Assembly: GCA_022702545.1 (NCBI GenBank)
Contig: JAHRBC010000002.1
Location: forward strand, 5,642,001 to 5,706,000
DNA length: 64,000 nt
Direction of reading: 5' to 3'
DNA from: Phycomyces nitens
Taxonomy: Eukaryota > Mucoromycota > Mucoromycetes > Mucorales > Phycomycetaceae
Part shown: piece after piece, positions 36,412 to 47,829 of the stretch
How the letters are laid out: every line of letters begins with the position of its first letter
Numbering within the stretch: the stretch's first letter is position 1
Program-made: the position numbers and the translations under genes
Notes under the pieces: generated by a model
Seen by the model: the letters and a program-made list of their open reading frames with translations, nothing else
Databases searched by the model: none
What the model was told of the DNA's origin: nothing

Positions 36412-37756
36412 CCCTGCACTTTCTATTAAAATATTGAGCCGCCCACTCAAGATAATAGGTTCTTTACATCTGTAGCTAATCACCAAGTCTCATACTAATC
36501 CAATCCGCTCTTTTCTTTTTCTGCTGCTACCTCTACTGCATTTTATGTATTTCAAAAAAAAACAGTCTTTGGTTATAGTTTAGTAGATTCCAATTGGGAT
36601 TACTTTTTTATACACACTCTATTTGATCAACATCCTGCCATCAACAGACGCGCAACAAACCTTGGGCTGTCACCAATAAAAAAAAAGAATACTAAAATAT
36701 TTCTTGCATTGGCTAATGTACAAAAAGAAAGGAAACAATACCCTTGCGACCATTTGTCACTCTTGTTTTCTCTATAAAAACCATTTGCAATCTTGAATCT
36801 AGTATCAGCTTTGTTGATTCTGTTCATTCAAACCAAGGGCAAAATTATATAAAAAAAAAGATGATATTGAAAGTGAGCAAAAAGATAACAAGATAATATA
36901 AACCTGGATTTGTACCTGACAGCATGTTGGATATATATTATACTTGGAATATATATCCCAACGTATGGATGAAATCCTCATGAAAATTGGAGACAGAATC
37001 ATAATTTTATCTATCAGGCGTGCAAGGCTTTTTTCGTAAAAGAGATGTACAAGAGGAAGAAACTCACTAGAAACTCTAAATTACCACTGAATAAATATAT
37101 TTGCTGGTTTCAATACATTAGCTTTGGCCTAACGTCAATGAAATCTTTCAAAATGATACTGGGTGTTCTGATCACCGTATTTTACCCATTAAAACCTAGA
37201 CCGAGAGTAATTTACACCAGTTAAATATCTGTAAATATGTTCACTGCATTTCCATCCTTTACTGACTTTAACTTTACCTGCAACTCTTTACTAGTAAATA
37301 CCAATAGTGAATAAAAGAAAAGCTTTGAATAATTCATAAGTTATATAATCTATATTGGCTGCTTAAATATACTTTCAATAATCTATTTCAACGATATTCT
37401 GAGATATAGTTAAAAGGGTGAATAAACATATCTTTTGTACATAATCTATTTGTAAGGTGGTTGTTGACTTGCAGATATAATAGTCGGTCATATAGGTTTA
37501 TCAATTGTGAAAAGAAAAGACATGTTTTAATCACCATAACTGAAAGCAATGTATTTGTTGGTATTGGAAACAAAAAAAGGAACCACTGCAAAAAATGCTT
37601 GTGGTTCTCTTTTTTTTTTTAGAAATGATTTATTTCAAGGAGATTATTATCATGATTTGATATTTTGATGATGTCTAATGTATAGAGAGGATACTTTTTT
37701 TGGGGGTTGTCTATTTTACAATTTTTACAGGATATATATACAGATATCAAATTGGC

Positions 37757-38110
37757 TTATGATGAGCGATAGGCAGCTGGGCGAATGCAGACAGTGACCG
37801 AGGGGTGATCAAAGATAAGTGCATCGAGAGCCATGGATTTCTCAGATGCTTGAAAGTGCTCGTCATCAGAAAAGTCTGAAAGATAGGAGTCATTGGAAAT
37901 CGTCGATGAAGATGAGATCAAAGAAGGTGGGACTGTGTTTTGTACTTTGCTGCAGCTAAAGGCTTTCTTGACTGAAGTGAGACTTTTGATGCATTGGCCC
38001 ATTGAAGATGTGAATGAAGAACGGGATTTGGTGGTTGTGTTGGAAGTCTTTTGGGATTGGCGGCGCTGGCACTTTGAGAGGATGCGCTTTTGGATAGAGA
38101 AGATTTGCAT
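37757..38110 (-). CDS. Unrecognised 117-residue protein, right-arm copy
   Basis: Encodes exactly the same 117 residues as 31389-31742 and keeps the same TATA box and leader. The two copies are in convergent orientation 6 kb apart. Full preservation of the frame in both arms fits either a very recent duplication, ongoing gene conversion or purifying selection; the sequence alone does not separate these. Confidence 0.6.
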   Translation of the reverse strand: MQIFSIQKRILSKCQRRQSQKTSNTTTKSRSSFTSSMGQCIKSLTSVKKAFSCSKVQNTVPPSLISSSSTISNDSYLSDFSDDEHFQASEKSMALDALIFDHPSVTVCIRPAAYRSS

Positions 38111-39460
38111 TGTAGAGTGTGAAAATGTGAAGATGTGAATATGTGTAATATTAAAGGAAAGTGCAAAAATGTCGAGTCTTTATATACTATCCAGAAAGGC
38201 CCGTGCATTTGGGTTGAATCAAGGGTTTCATGCTTCTTCTTCACTTTATTGCCATTTTTAGGCCCAAGACAAGGAGCCATCAAATCTGATGGTTGGCATC
38301 TATCGGAAAATACACCCAAAATCCTGATCTCCAAAACCACAGCCAAAATCCATGATCATGATCCTTGATCTATAGTTGCCCCCTATCGAAAATCGAAGAT
38401 AACCTGTCTCCTATACCAACTGGTTCACGTCACCTTTTTTTTTGTGCAGAATGATTCTTATTGATCCTATGTCTTTGGTAGCTGCCAAGATTGATACTCT
38501 TATTTGTGTAGAACAGAAGTCCATACTGTTAAATTGTCATTTATATATTATATAAATTCCATTACAAGCATTTTTTTATGGATTAAAATTGGCATTTATT
38601 GTATGTCATATTACTTAAAGGGAATATGAGAGGTATCAACACTTGAAGAGTGCAACTTTATAGAACCCAAAGCTTTAGTATCAGTCAGTCTTTTTAACTG
38701 GCACATTTTACAGAAACAACAACTAGTGTAAGGTTTGAATAAAAATCCAAACGAGTGAGAGCCATAGATACACACTCGTATATGTATATTACCAGTTTTA
38801 TCAATTAGACTACATGTAAGTTCATAGTGTATCAAATGCTTATAGTCATTTCACAGAGATGTTTATTCATAAGATTACGGCTTGTAATAGACATACCAGA
38901 GCCAATATATAGGTATAATTTACTAATGACCGTGGCAAGTTTATGTTTCAGGCACAATTACAAGTCAGGCCCACATACACTTCACACTGTTACCTTGGAT
39001 ACTAAGAAACCCGTATATCTCACTTGGGAAAAAGCTTAAATCTATGTTTATCACTCCAGATATGACCCCATCGCTTGTTGGTTTTTTTTTGGTGTGATGT
39101 GCAAATGCTAGACCCTTATTTTTATGCCCTTTAAATAGCGGGAGATTAAATACAGTACGACAAGACGACATTCACATTCTACGAGTGGTACGGAAAATGG
39201 ATAGCCTTGGAGATATAATTGGCCATTGAGTCTCTCATGGTGTTTGACAGGTTTCCGAGCGTAGTCCTACGATTATTTTTCACTTTATTCTTAAGCTGAC
39301 GTAAATTGCGTTCATTAAGAATCTTTGAACGTCCTTTCGCTTTTTGGCAAATACAGTGCCTGTCTTGTATATCTGTAAGGTTCTTTGGACAGTTGCTTTG
39401 GGTATACTAGTTTTGCTTGAGATAACAGAACGTGAAATGACATGAGCACCTCCAATAATC

Positions 39461-41084
39461 CTTTTTTTTTTAGTATTTTATTGATCTGCCGTTACGCAAG
39501 GCGTGCTTCTTCTAGATTGACATTAAATTGGACTTGGAGGAAAGGGATAAAGATAAAAGGACAATATAGCTGATAAAAAAGTAGGGAAAATAAGTAAAAG
39601 AAAAGAAAAAAGAAAAGTCCTTAAGCTAGTATAGCTCGCTGTCTCTCTATAGTACTGGAGGCCTTTGTAGCCACTACTCCAGGAAGAAAAGGCTGATTGT
39701 CAAAGACAAGCTTCCAATGGGCATTCCAAATCGCCTTGGCTGTTATAACCACTAGCAGAATCTGAGTATCCCGAGTGGGAGAAACACAGAGGAATTGACA
39801 AGATGTCAGCATCTGCCGAACATCATCCAGAGTCCAGCTCCGGCAGAAACGAGAGAGGACTACGTTCCACACCTGGCGTTTCTTAGGACAGAAGAAGAGG
39901 AAATGGTCTTGGTCTTCGGTGTCGGTGGAGCACACCGACCACATGGGGTCAGAGACGGTATGAGGCATGATGGTGTGGATGGCCAGTCGGGTGGTAATCC
40001 GCTTCCATATCACTTTCCACCACAAAGTGTGACAATGGTGTGGAATAACCAGGGACCAAAAACGACGCCAACGGGCAGGAGGGAGAAGAGGCGGAGGTTG
40101 GGACGGACGAAGATGGCTGCGCAGTGATCCTGTAGATGCTTTGCCCAAAGGGCGCTTGTCCAAAAGGACCACGGAGGGAAGAGAAGAGAGACCAGGCGGA
40201 GGAGGTGAGGTGGGAGACGGGAGTTGAAGATACGGAAGAAACCAAGGACAATAGACCATTCTACCAGCATCGATCTTGTTGAAGAATTGGCCAATACGGT
40301 TCCGTGTGAGGTAGATTAGGGTTTGTAGGGAACTAGTAGATACTGTGAGAGTGTTATTTATTAAAGAAAGAATATTATGGTGGTTTATATACTTATTATT
40401 CTAATTCCCTTTTAATGTAACGTCTATTGTGTAATGGTCGGTTATAACTGTTGAAGTGTGAAGTGTACGTGTGCCTGGTGTGTAACTGCTCCTGAGATGT
40501 TAACCTGCCAGGGTCATTAGCAAAGAGGAACCGGAGATCGGTTGTGGAGTCTGTATTTCACTCAGCTGTGGTGTGTATACCACACCGTGCTCTTGGGCGA
40601 TCGCCACGAAGTCGTGGACAGAGACGTCCATCATCACCTACCAGAAAGGCATCCGAGACAAGAAGTGACTTAAGATTCATTTCCGGAGAAACGAATGGCG
40701 GGACAAAAGTCCAAACAGAAGCCAGGGGGAACTCAAGAACCACCAAAGGTGCTACACTGAGTGTGGGAGGAAGAGCATCGGGAAGCAGACGAGAGCAGGC
40801 ACGGTGAATCGGCAGTAGGGAACTGGGGAAACTCACAGTACTACAAGGAAACAGCAGAGCTATACTAGCAGAAGGAGAACGAAAGTGAAGAGGAAGTAAA
40901 ACTTCTAAATAAGGTAATAAAAAGGAAGAAGATCGAGAAAATGAGCGAGAACGCAAAATGGGAAGAATCCATCGCAGTTGGAGAGAGCGCTGCTGGTGAT
41001 CAGGATCCAAAAGTCCCAAACCCCCAGACTTGCGTAGTAGGCAAAGAATAGGCCAACCAGGGCTGCCAAAACCAAGGTGGAGAA
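39461..41084 (-). mobile_element. 5'-truncated LINE, right arm copy
   Basis: Mirror copy of 28413-30036. The zf-RVT-like region and the post-RT block are unchanged at protein level, and the 241-bp LTR-like interruption is at the same place. The LINE therefore inserted before the inverted duplication arose. Confidence 0.86.
40344..40584 (-). repeat. LTR-like repeat inside the right-arm LINE
   Basis: Mirror copy of 28913-29153. Confidence 0.58.
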
Positions 41085-41389
41085 ACCTCCAATAATCAAA
41101 CCTTTCTGGTAATCTGAAAGTTGCTTTCATTTAGAAAGGGGGTCTGTATTAATCTTGTGAGACATGGTTGGATTCCAATGAGAATAAGGGTGTAGTATTG
41201 ATATGCCATCTACAAGAGATTGAATAGCGACTCGTTGCTATAGAGATCTGTCTTTTGTAAATCTAATCATAATCATTATAACCGTAGCTTTATGTTTCAT
41301 ATGATATAGTAAGAATATTATTTTTTTATTAAGCGTATAAAAATATTAAATCGAGTAAAGAAAGGAATATTTAGAAAATAAAACTATCT

Positions 41390-41481
41390 AAAAGTCTCTG
41401 TGAGATTCGAACTCACGGTCTTCCAACCAAGGCCGGAAAACCACCTGTCAAGTCAACCAAAAGCCAACTATAGACCGAGAC
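41390..41481 (-). other. Degenerate tRNA-like sequence, right arm copy
   Basis: Mirror copy of 28016-28107 with the same perfect T-arm and TTTT end. Status as pseudo-tRNA or Pol III repeat is undecided. Confidence 0.4.
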
Positions 41482-42361
41482 GGGATGTTCAAAAGAACAA
41501 CAAAATTCAAAAGACTAGGGCTATTCCTCACTGTTTTAAGCAACAAAGGCTATATTCAGTTACGAGACCCCGCCTCTTTCGTTTCATCTAAACGCGATTT
41601 TACATTCTCTGGATTAACATTATCAAAGTGCTCTTGGGCATAACTACTAGAGTAGTACAACCAAGAACGATCAATATAGTCTTGTAGCCCAGGGGGGCTA
41701 CGGGCGAGAATTGAACATTGTTTCCAGCGCAAGATAATGGCCTAAAGACGTTCAGCCAAAACCCTGACAAGCATATCTTCGCAGTAATTGGTTCCATTAA
41801 CCGACCACGAGAGATTGGAGGCTTGAATAAAGTATGACTTTATACACTGTTACAATATTGATTTCCGGACAGCAAGAAATCGGCCAGATATCACAACGGC
41901 CATGTACCAGACTCAGGGCTGAAATCCCTACTCAGTTTTGGTAAAAAAATTACCGTCCTGACCTGAAAAGACATCCATACCCCAGACACAGAAGTGTCTC
42001 TCGCACGGGCTGAGTTGGTTTGGTTTGGTTGCCAAGAGATGGCTTCGTCACTGAAACGCTTGGATGCCAATCTCAAGGCCACTGAACTGTCTCGAATCAT
42101 TGAACTTCCCCATCTGTTGCCAACGAATGCAATATCCGCCTTGACTCGTCATGAAGAGTAGTGGTATCTCACTGGCGCCCGATGGCTCCCACCTATTCTG
42201 TACCTCTCCATGACTGTCTTGACCAAGAGTATGACCAGACACCAGACTAGAAGATATCAAGACAGAACAGTATTTCTTGCCGGCCGATTTCAGACCAATG
42301 TCTGAAAGGTGTTTGGTTTGACAGCTTTGATTTGCATCGCAGTCGTCTTTACAAGAGGCTT

Positions 42362-42383
42362 ACTTGATAACGAGTTATCAAGT
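42362..42383. repeat. 10-bp inverted repeat with 2-nt centre, right arm
   Basis: Mirror copy of 27114-27135. Confidence 0.6.
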
Positions 42384-42948
42384 CCAAGGCAGGTACGTCT
42401 TGTAGGCGGAACCAGGGAGGAGTATACTATTGAATAAAAGTTAATGAACTTTGAATTGGGATGTTTTGACTTTTGACATTACTTACAGATTAACAGAATA
42501 GTCCAAGTAAAAAGTGGTTGAAAACAAAGTCCGCGTGTCAATATGTTAGTCATTGCAATCCAACAGACAAAAATTATATAGCATTCAGCTCATTAGAGTA
42601 TTACATTACTTACCAGATCCGCGCGTCAAAGTAAAAGGTGGGTGGGAAAAAAGGGCGTTTTGTTTCTGCCCACACCAAAGGTTTATTTATTATTTTTTAA
42701 TTGCTGTGATGACGCCAGCCTGGGTTGGCCAACGAGATATCTCGTGATTCCTGAGGTTACGTGTGACTTTGGAAGACTCTAACATGCTCTACTGAAAAAC
42801 TGTAGTAAAGCTTGTAAATGAAAGCAATAAAAGAGTCAATGTAAAACAGTAAAGAAGTGTATCTTTTGGACAATGCAATTGTAATATTGTATCCCGTTAC
42901 CGAGTTTGAATGACTATTCAATACCAGTCAAAAAGTGTAACCAAGTTC

Positions 42949-43113
42949 CGTTTGTACCTTGAGATATACACACCCAGCTGAATAAAGTCCAAACTCTACA
43001 ACCGATCTCTGGCTATTCTTTGCAAATACATGGCAAGCTAATGTCTGAATAAGTTATACACCGAGCACTCATATATCTCATGCCAAGCGATAGGGGACCA
43101 TTATACAACAAAG
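42949..43113 (+). repeat. Truncated LTR-like repeat, right arm outer copy
   Basis: Mirror of 26384-26548. The stretch near 43075-43105 is the first place, moving outward, where the arms show clustered mismatches. Confidence 0.5.
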
Positions 43114-43141
43114 ATTTTAACTACAAAGTCATTTGAATAAT

Positions 43142-43863
43142 TCAAAACAGCTGTTTGGCACCATACAAATACTCTTTGGATAAGATACTAAAAACAATTA
43201 GAAAGGGGGGTTCAATAACATATTTTCAAAGTCTTGATTGCCAATAGATAAAACTTGGAAAATAAAAATCAATGAAACCCCCCAATAAATAAATTTGAAA
43301 AATAAAATAAAAAATAAAAAAATAACAGTACTCTAGTAAGCTCTCCTTCTTAGTAGACTGGAATCTTTGAGGCCACCAAAGTGTCAGAAATTTATGATGG
43401 CTGAGTAGGTTTAGAAAAGATATAAAAGAGGACAATATTTCATTGAATAAAAAAGGATCTATCATTCTATCCTCGTTTACGATTCCCAGTCGGTTTGACC
43501 AATATTGGGTGTATTATAGCATTGGAAGAACAACCCAAATCCAAAACGACAAATAAAAATAAAAATTAAAAAAATGCAACAGTACTCTACCAAGCTAAGC
43601 TTGGTAGATTGGAATCCCCGGGTACCGAAGTCCAAGCTGAGATTTTATGAAATCTCAGGTACTGCTCCAGTTATATTAACCCAGTCGGCTACGACAGCGA
43701 AAGTCCAAATTCCGGAAACGAGGATCGAACCCCGGTCCCGGAAGTGAAAATCCGACGCCTTAACCGACTGAGCCATACACCAGTATTACTGGTATATAGA
43801 AAATTAAGAGATACGTGCAACTCTTTGCTTGCCTTTTATGGTAAAACTGTCTATAGTGTCTGC
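43142..43863 (-). mobile_element. R element copy 4, outer end of right arm, with a different tRNA head
   Basis: Occupies the mirror position of copy 1 but is clearly diverged from it. Read on its own strand, the tRNA-like head has a near-consensus A-box (TGGCTCAGTCGG), a TTTTCAC anticodon loop like tRNA-Glu(UUC), and a B-box (GGTTCGATCC). Hairpin 1 is CTGAGATTT/AAATCTCAG, a C-G to T-A change on both strands of the stem relative to the other copies. Hairpin 2 is intact and hairpin 3 is damaged. Homology to the flank of copies 2 and 3 continues to about 44145. Confidence 0.6.
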
Positions 43864-44145
43864 CCTGCACTTTCTATTAAAATAATGAGCCGCCCACTCA
43901 AGATAATAGATTCTTTACATCTGTAGCTAATCACCAAGTCTCATACTAATCCAATCCGCTCTTTTCTTTTTCTGCTGCTACCTCTACTGCATTTTATGTA
44001 TTTCAAAAAAAAAACAGTCTTTGGTTATAGTTTAGTAGATTCCAATTGGGATTACTTTTTTATACACACTCTACTTGATCAACATCCTGCCACCAATAAA
44101 AAAAATACTAAAATATTTCTTGCATTGGCTAATATACAAAAATAA

Positions 44146-44604
44146 AACGAATTATGATCTCACGACTATTATTACTCTTGGTTTTTTCTTTTCAATGAAA
44201 GCTATTTGTAATTTCGAATTAAACATTTGGTTAGTTTAATCTACTCGCTCAAACCAAGAACAAAAGGATTTATTTTAGTATGTATGTCTAGATTTAATAA
44301 ACTATTCAAAGTTGAGCATAGTAGAATTAAAAGAATATAATCAATCAGGCGTATATATATATACCAGCAGTTTATCACCATCTGACTAATTGTTTTTTTG
44401 AACTAATCATGTACACATCAAGTTGAAGTATTCTAAAGACTTTAGTACATCACTCTAGCCTTTTTTTTTAAAAAAAAAAACGAGAATCAAAGTGGCAATT
44501 GTAAAGTAGATTTGTCAAGACATGTTGGGCTCATTCCAAGTAGAATAAGTGACTGTTTATATGTTATCTAAAGATTCATGAATGGCCAGATTGAATAAAG
44601 CATC
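44146..44604. other. Intergenic region right of the repeat island
   Basis: AT-rich, with a T9/A10 run near 44461-44480. It ends at the hydrolase start codon. No gene seen. Confidence 0.55.
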
Positions 44605-45577
44605 ATGAAAGACCTCAACGTAGAATCGCCACCAGTCGCCTCTCGAAACAAGGCTACTCCACCACAGCAATCAGCATGTCATTTGTTGTTTGATTATAAG
44701 CCAAGTGCGGATGGAATTGATCTCAACCTCTTAATTCTCCTTCATGGATTGGGTAAGCAATCTCCTTGGAATCATTCCTTGCTTACTCAAATATTATAGG
44801 TGATACCAAGGCTCCATTTGCTGCTCTTGGGCCCAAACTCAATTTGGCTCAAACTGCCACAATGGCTGTCCAAGCACCTCAACCTGTCCCTTACATGGAA
44901 GATTGCTATCAATGGTACCCTAGCTTTGATTTCTTGACAGGCGACCGTACGTATAAATAAATAAAAGACAACCTTTTTAAACTTACACAACCAATAGTCT
45001 TTCCACCATCAAACCCGGAAAGGATGAAGGGCATGCTTCGTACACGCAAATGGATGGCAGAACTACTCAACCACATGATTTCTGTGTGTGGATTTTCTCC
45101 CTCCAACATCTTCTTTTTTGGATTCTCACAGGGTGGAAGTGTTGCTTTGGACACCGTATTATTTGGAGAGATCCCTAATATTGGTGGAGTGATCAGTATC
45201 AGTGGATACCTTTTGGAAGAGCAAGAGAAAGACAAGAAAGTTGGGTCTGGATATGGTGGATACATCTTGGTCACTCAAGGTGAAAAGGATAGTTTGATTG
45301 GAAGCAAAGCTTCTGCCGAAAAAAGGGTATGGTTTGTGACTAGATTATTTTTAAAGGGTTAAAATTAACAGATCAACATCTTTTTCAGTTCAAGGCCATC
45401 CAACGCTTCTGTTCTCCCTCGGCAGAAACATCACTAGTCTTTATCACCAATAAGGACCACACCATGGCACATTCAGAGGGTGAATGGCGTGTAATCCACA
45501 CATTCTTTTCAAAGTACTTGGCTCGACGCAACATTCAATTGGAGAATATGTCGGATGTATATCTTGTTAATCCTTAA
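44605..45577 (+). CDS. Acyl-protein thioesterase/carboxylesterase-like alpha/beta hydrolase
   Basis: Exons 44605-44752, 44800-44946, 44998-45326 and 45389-45577; 270 residues. This is the phospholipase/carboxylesterase (Abhydrolase_2) family, whose members remove palmitoyl groups from proteins or hydrolyse lysophospholipids. LLILLHGLGD (oxyanion-hole loop) is followed by the nucleophile elbow GFSQGG with Ser142. The expected Asp is in QGEKD (Asp196) and the His in NKDHTM (His232), so the triad is complete. The N-terminal ~25 residues are longer than in APT1 and unlike it. The C-terminus also extends beyond the usual end (RRNIQLENMSDVYLVNP). APT1/LYPLA and fungal YDL057W/FSH-like branches are both possible. 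All introns are GT-AG. Confidence 0.88.
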
Positions 45578-45926
45578 AAGCCCTTAATATTTCCATCTAA
45601 AACTTAATAAGAGAGAATATTTGGCAATTCCATGTCCAAAAATAATGTGTATTTAGCCAAATTGATTCTTGTTCTAATTGGCCCCATACGTTGTGCTGCT
45701 TTAGCTGAATATCTGTAGTCAAACTTTGCACTCTGAACAACTACTTGTTGCTTATTTTAATATACGAATAAAAAGAAACAAAACTGACAATAATAATAAG
45801 GGACCAAAAGCTGCTCTTTTTACTCAAACTCCGCCTATTTTGACCAACAAATCCAGTCACGCCCATTCAATGGAAAACAATGTGAAGTGACAGGGCAGTG
45901 TTTTTCACTTCTCGAAACAAGCACTC
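45578..45926. other. Intergenic region upstream of uS15m
   Basis: 349 bp between two plus-strand genes. It should contain the hydrolase 3' UTR and the uS15m promoter. CTCCGCCTATTTTGACC and CCAGTCACGCCC are GC-richer patches about 80-100 bp before the ATG. No gene seen. Confidence 0.5.
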
Positions 45927-46829
45927 ATGTTCAGCCGCGCACAGCATCAATTGGGACGCATTGGTAATTGTAGAAAATGCCCCTTTCTAGAACAGAAGAA
46001 AGACATTGCAGGCTGTGGAGACTGACGGCCTTATTTATTCATGCCAGCACCCCGCACGCTTGTATTGAAGCAGGACTTCCATGTCTCGGCTGTTGCATGC
46101 GCCAAGAGACATCCCAAGCAGATCAAAAAGGAGAATTTGGCCAAACGTGCTGCCAAAGCTGCCGAGTTCGAACGCACCAAACCCTCCCATATCATTTCTA
46201 AACCAGCACCCTTCTTCAATAAGCTCCACACACCTGCCAGTGCTTACGGCTCGACCACAGACTATCAACATTTCTTGACAAACGAAGATCGTACCCATCT
46301 CTTTGAGACTGCACCAAAGGAGGCTGTCGAGGCAAGCCATTTGGCTGCTGTCGAGGGCATGGATGAGGCAATGAAGCATGAGCATAAAAAAGTAGAGACT
46401 CTTCAAAAGATTATTGGTTTGCAGAACGGCAATGCCAAGGCTGTTCAGCTCTGGAACGTTCAGCAGGCTGTTGAATGGTTCAAGAGAAAGGAGGGAGATA
46501 CTGGCAGCCCCGAAGTTCAGGGTACGAATGATGATTATGATTATGATTATATGGATATGAAAAAAAAAGAAAAACGACAGATTAATAGAATATTTTTTGT
46601 TGTCTTTTATCCTTTAGCTGCCGTCCTGACCGTGCGTATCCACAACCTCAACTCTCATCTCCAGCAGCATCGCAAGGATGTCCACAACTACAAAGAATTG
46701 CGTACTATGGTCCACCAAAGAGCAAAGATCCTCAAGTACCTCAAGTCCAAGGATCAGAACAGATACAACTCATGCTTACTCGAGCTTGGTCTGGAACCCA
46801 GAGCTGTCGAGGGTGAAATCACACTGTAA
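45927..46829 (+). CDS. MRPS28: Mitochondrial small-subunit ribosomal protein uS15m
   Basis: Exons 45927-45963, 46048-46521 and 46618-46829; 240 residues. The start ATG gives MFSRAQHQLGRIAPRTLVLKQ, an Arg-rich amphipathic presequence typical of matrix import. The C-terminal half is the S15 domain: [52 protein letters not shown] in pieces, ending in the 16S-rRNA-binding helices. The long N-terminal extension (about 130 residues) is normal for fungal mitochondrial S15 (yeast MRPS28). Intron 2 splits the first Ala after SPEVQ; reading through it would insert a low-complexity DYDYDYMDM stretch, which supports the splice. Confidence 0.92.
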
Positions 46830-47829
46830 GAATGTAATAAAAACACACACAAAAAAAAAGGATAGAATACATTTTTATTATGGTCATAAATCCTATCGAG
46901 GTCTTGGTCCCAAACATTCTGGATAATATAGTGGAGTTGATAGATAGCCCAGGAAAGGATAGTATGTGGGTATTAGAGAATCCAACTACTCAAGTCAAAG
47001 GCTTTGTTTCTGGCTGGATAATAATCCATTGGAAATAGTATAGATTTTAGCTTTGATTCACTTTTATGTAGTTATACAAGATTTCTTTTAGACTCTTGAT
47101 GCCACCGCGTACTGTGTCCTCACAAACACAACATTCTAAACGTACGAGTATTATGCTAATTAGCATGTCTAAACTTTTTGCCAATTTTATGTCTTGCAAA
47201 CCAGATACCTTGTGTCCATCTGTATCTTTGCATTTTATTGTATATGGTACAGTGTGCTACGTTTTATATTTTTCTTCTTTTCTCTCTCTCCACACATTGA
47301 CTCTATGTTTTGGAATGATACAAAAGTATTCTTCAATACTTGGAGAGACTAGTAAGCATGCAATAAATATCAATTGTTCTGCCAACCAATACTAATTTTT
47401 CGCTATAATTCATTTGTTATCAGATATATATATATATATACTCAAAGTTTAGTGGCCTGTCAAAAGTTGCAGGATTTTGTCCTTGTACTTTTGCAAAGTG
47501 CAGGTACGTATAGATTACCAAAGGCCAAAAAAAAAGAGATAAAGGAGAGCTATTATTGCAGTCGTGCCTTGATACAGAAAAAAAAACATCAATGGCTCTA
47601 TAATTTAAAGGTTATTGCATTGGCAATAAAGTCTTATCATGGTTCTCAAGATAGGGAAATGATACGTTTCATGTAACAGAAGGGCTTGGAATTGACCATG
47701 CATCGTCTCAGTGCCGTAATTTGCTCTCCGCCTACTGCGTCATGTCACCCATCCCTCGTGTACAACCTCTCATCTCTTGTTTCTTCTTCATCTGACTCTA
47801 ATCCAGAACACAATTCTCAAAGAGCAATT
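46830..47829. other. Intergenic region upstream of VPS1
   Basis: AT-rich, with a (TA)n run near 47425-47440. The last ~150 bp are C/T-rich and carry an in-frame upstream ATG (47686) read as a Ser-rich extension that has no counterpart in Vps1 proteins. Confidence 0.55.

Larger units (their letters stand above)
39179..41165 (-). pseudogene. Tc1/mariner N-terminal relic split by a LINE, right arm
   Basis: Mirror copy of 28332-30318 with the same stop, frameshift and 13-bp duplication. It adds no independent coding information. Confidence 0.72.
35385..43227 (-). repeat. Right arm of the ~7.85-kb inverted duplication
   Basis: Reverse complement of 26270-34110 with very few differences. The base changes I noticed are G in the left arm against A in the right (read on the left-arm strand), two of the three at CpG. 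Other differences are one-base homopolymer lengths. The mirrored contents are listed individually. Confidence 0.93.

Noticed and set aside
41400..41591. A 63-codon frame starting MRFELTVF over the tRNA-like sequence
   Set aside because: RFEL-type starts are the antisense reading of T-arms (TTCGAAT). It is an artefact, not a gene.
25627..44145. One large autonomous transposon (Starship- or Maverick-like) bounded by inverted R elements
   Set aside because: No tyrosine recombinase, polymerase, integrase or captain gene is present. The interior is nested dead elements, so a rearranged repeat island explains it better.
47686..47829. N-terminal extension of VPS1 from an upstream in-frame ATG
   Set aside because: The added ~48 residues are Ser-rich and absent from Vps1 proteins, which start MDxxLIxTxNKLQDA exactly as at 47830.
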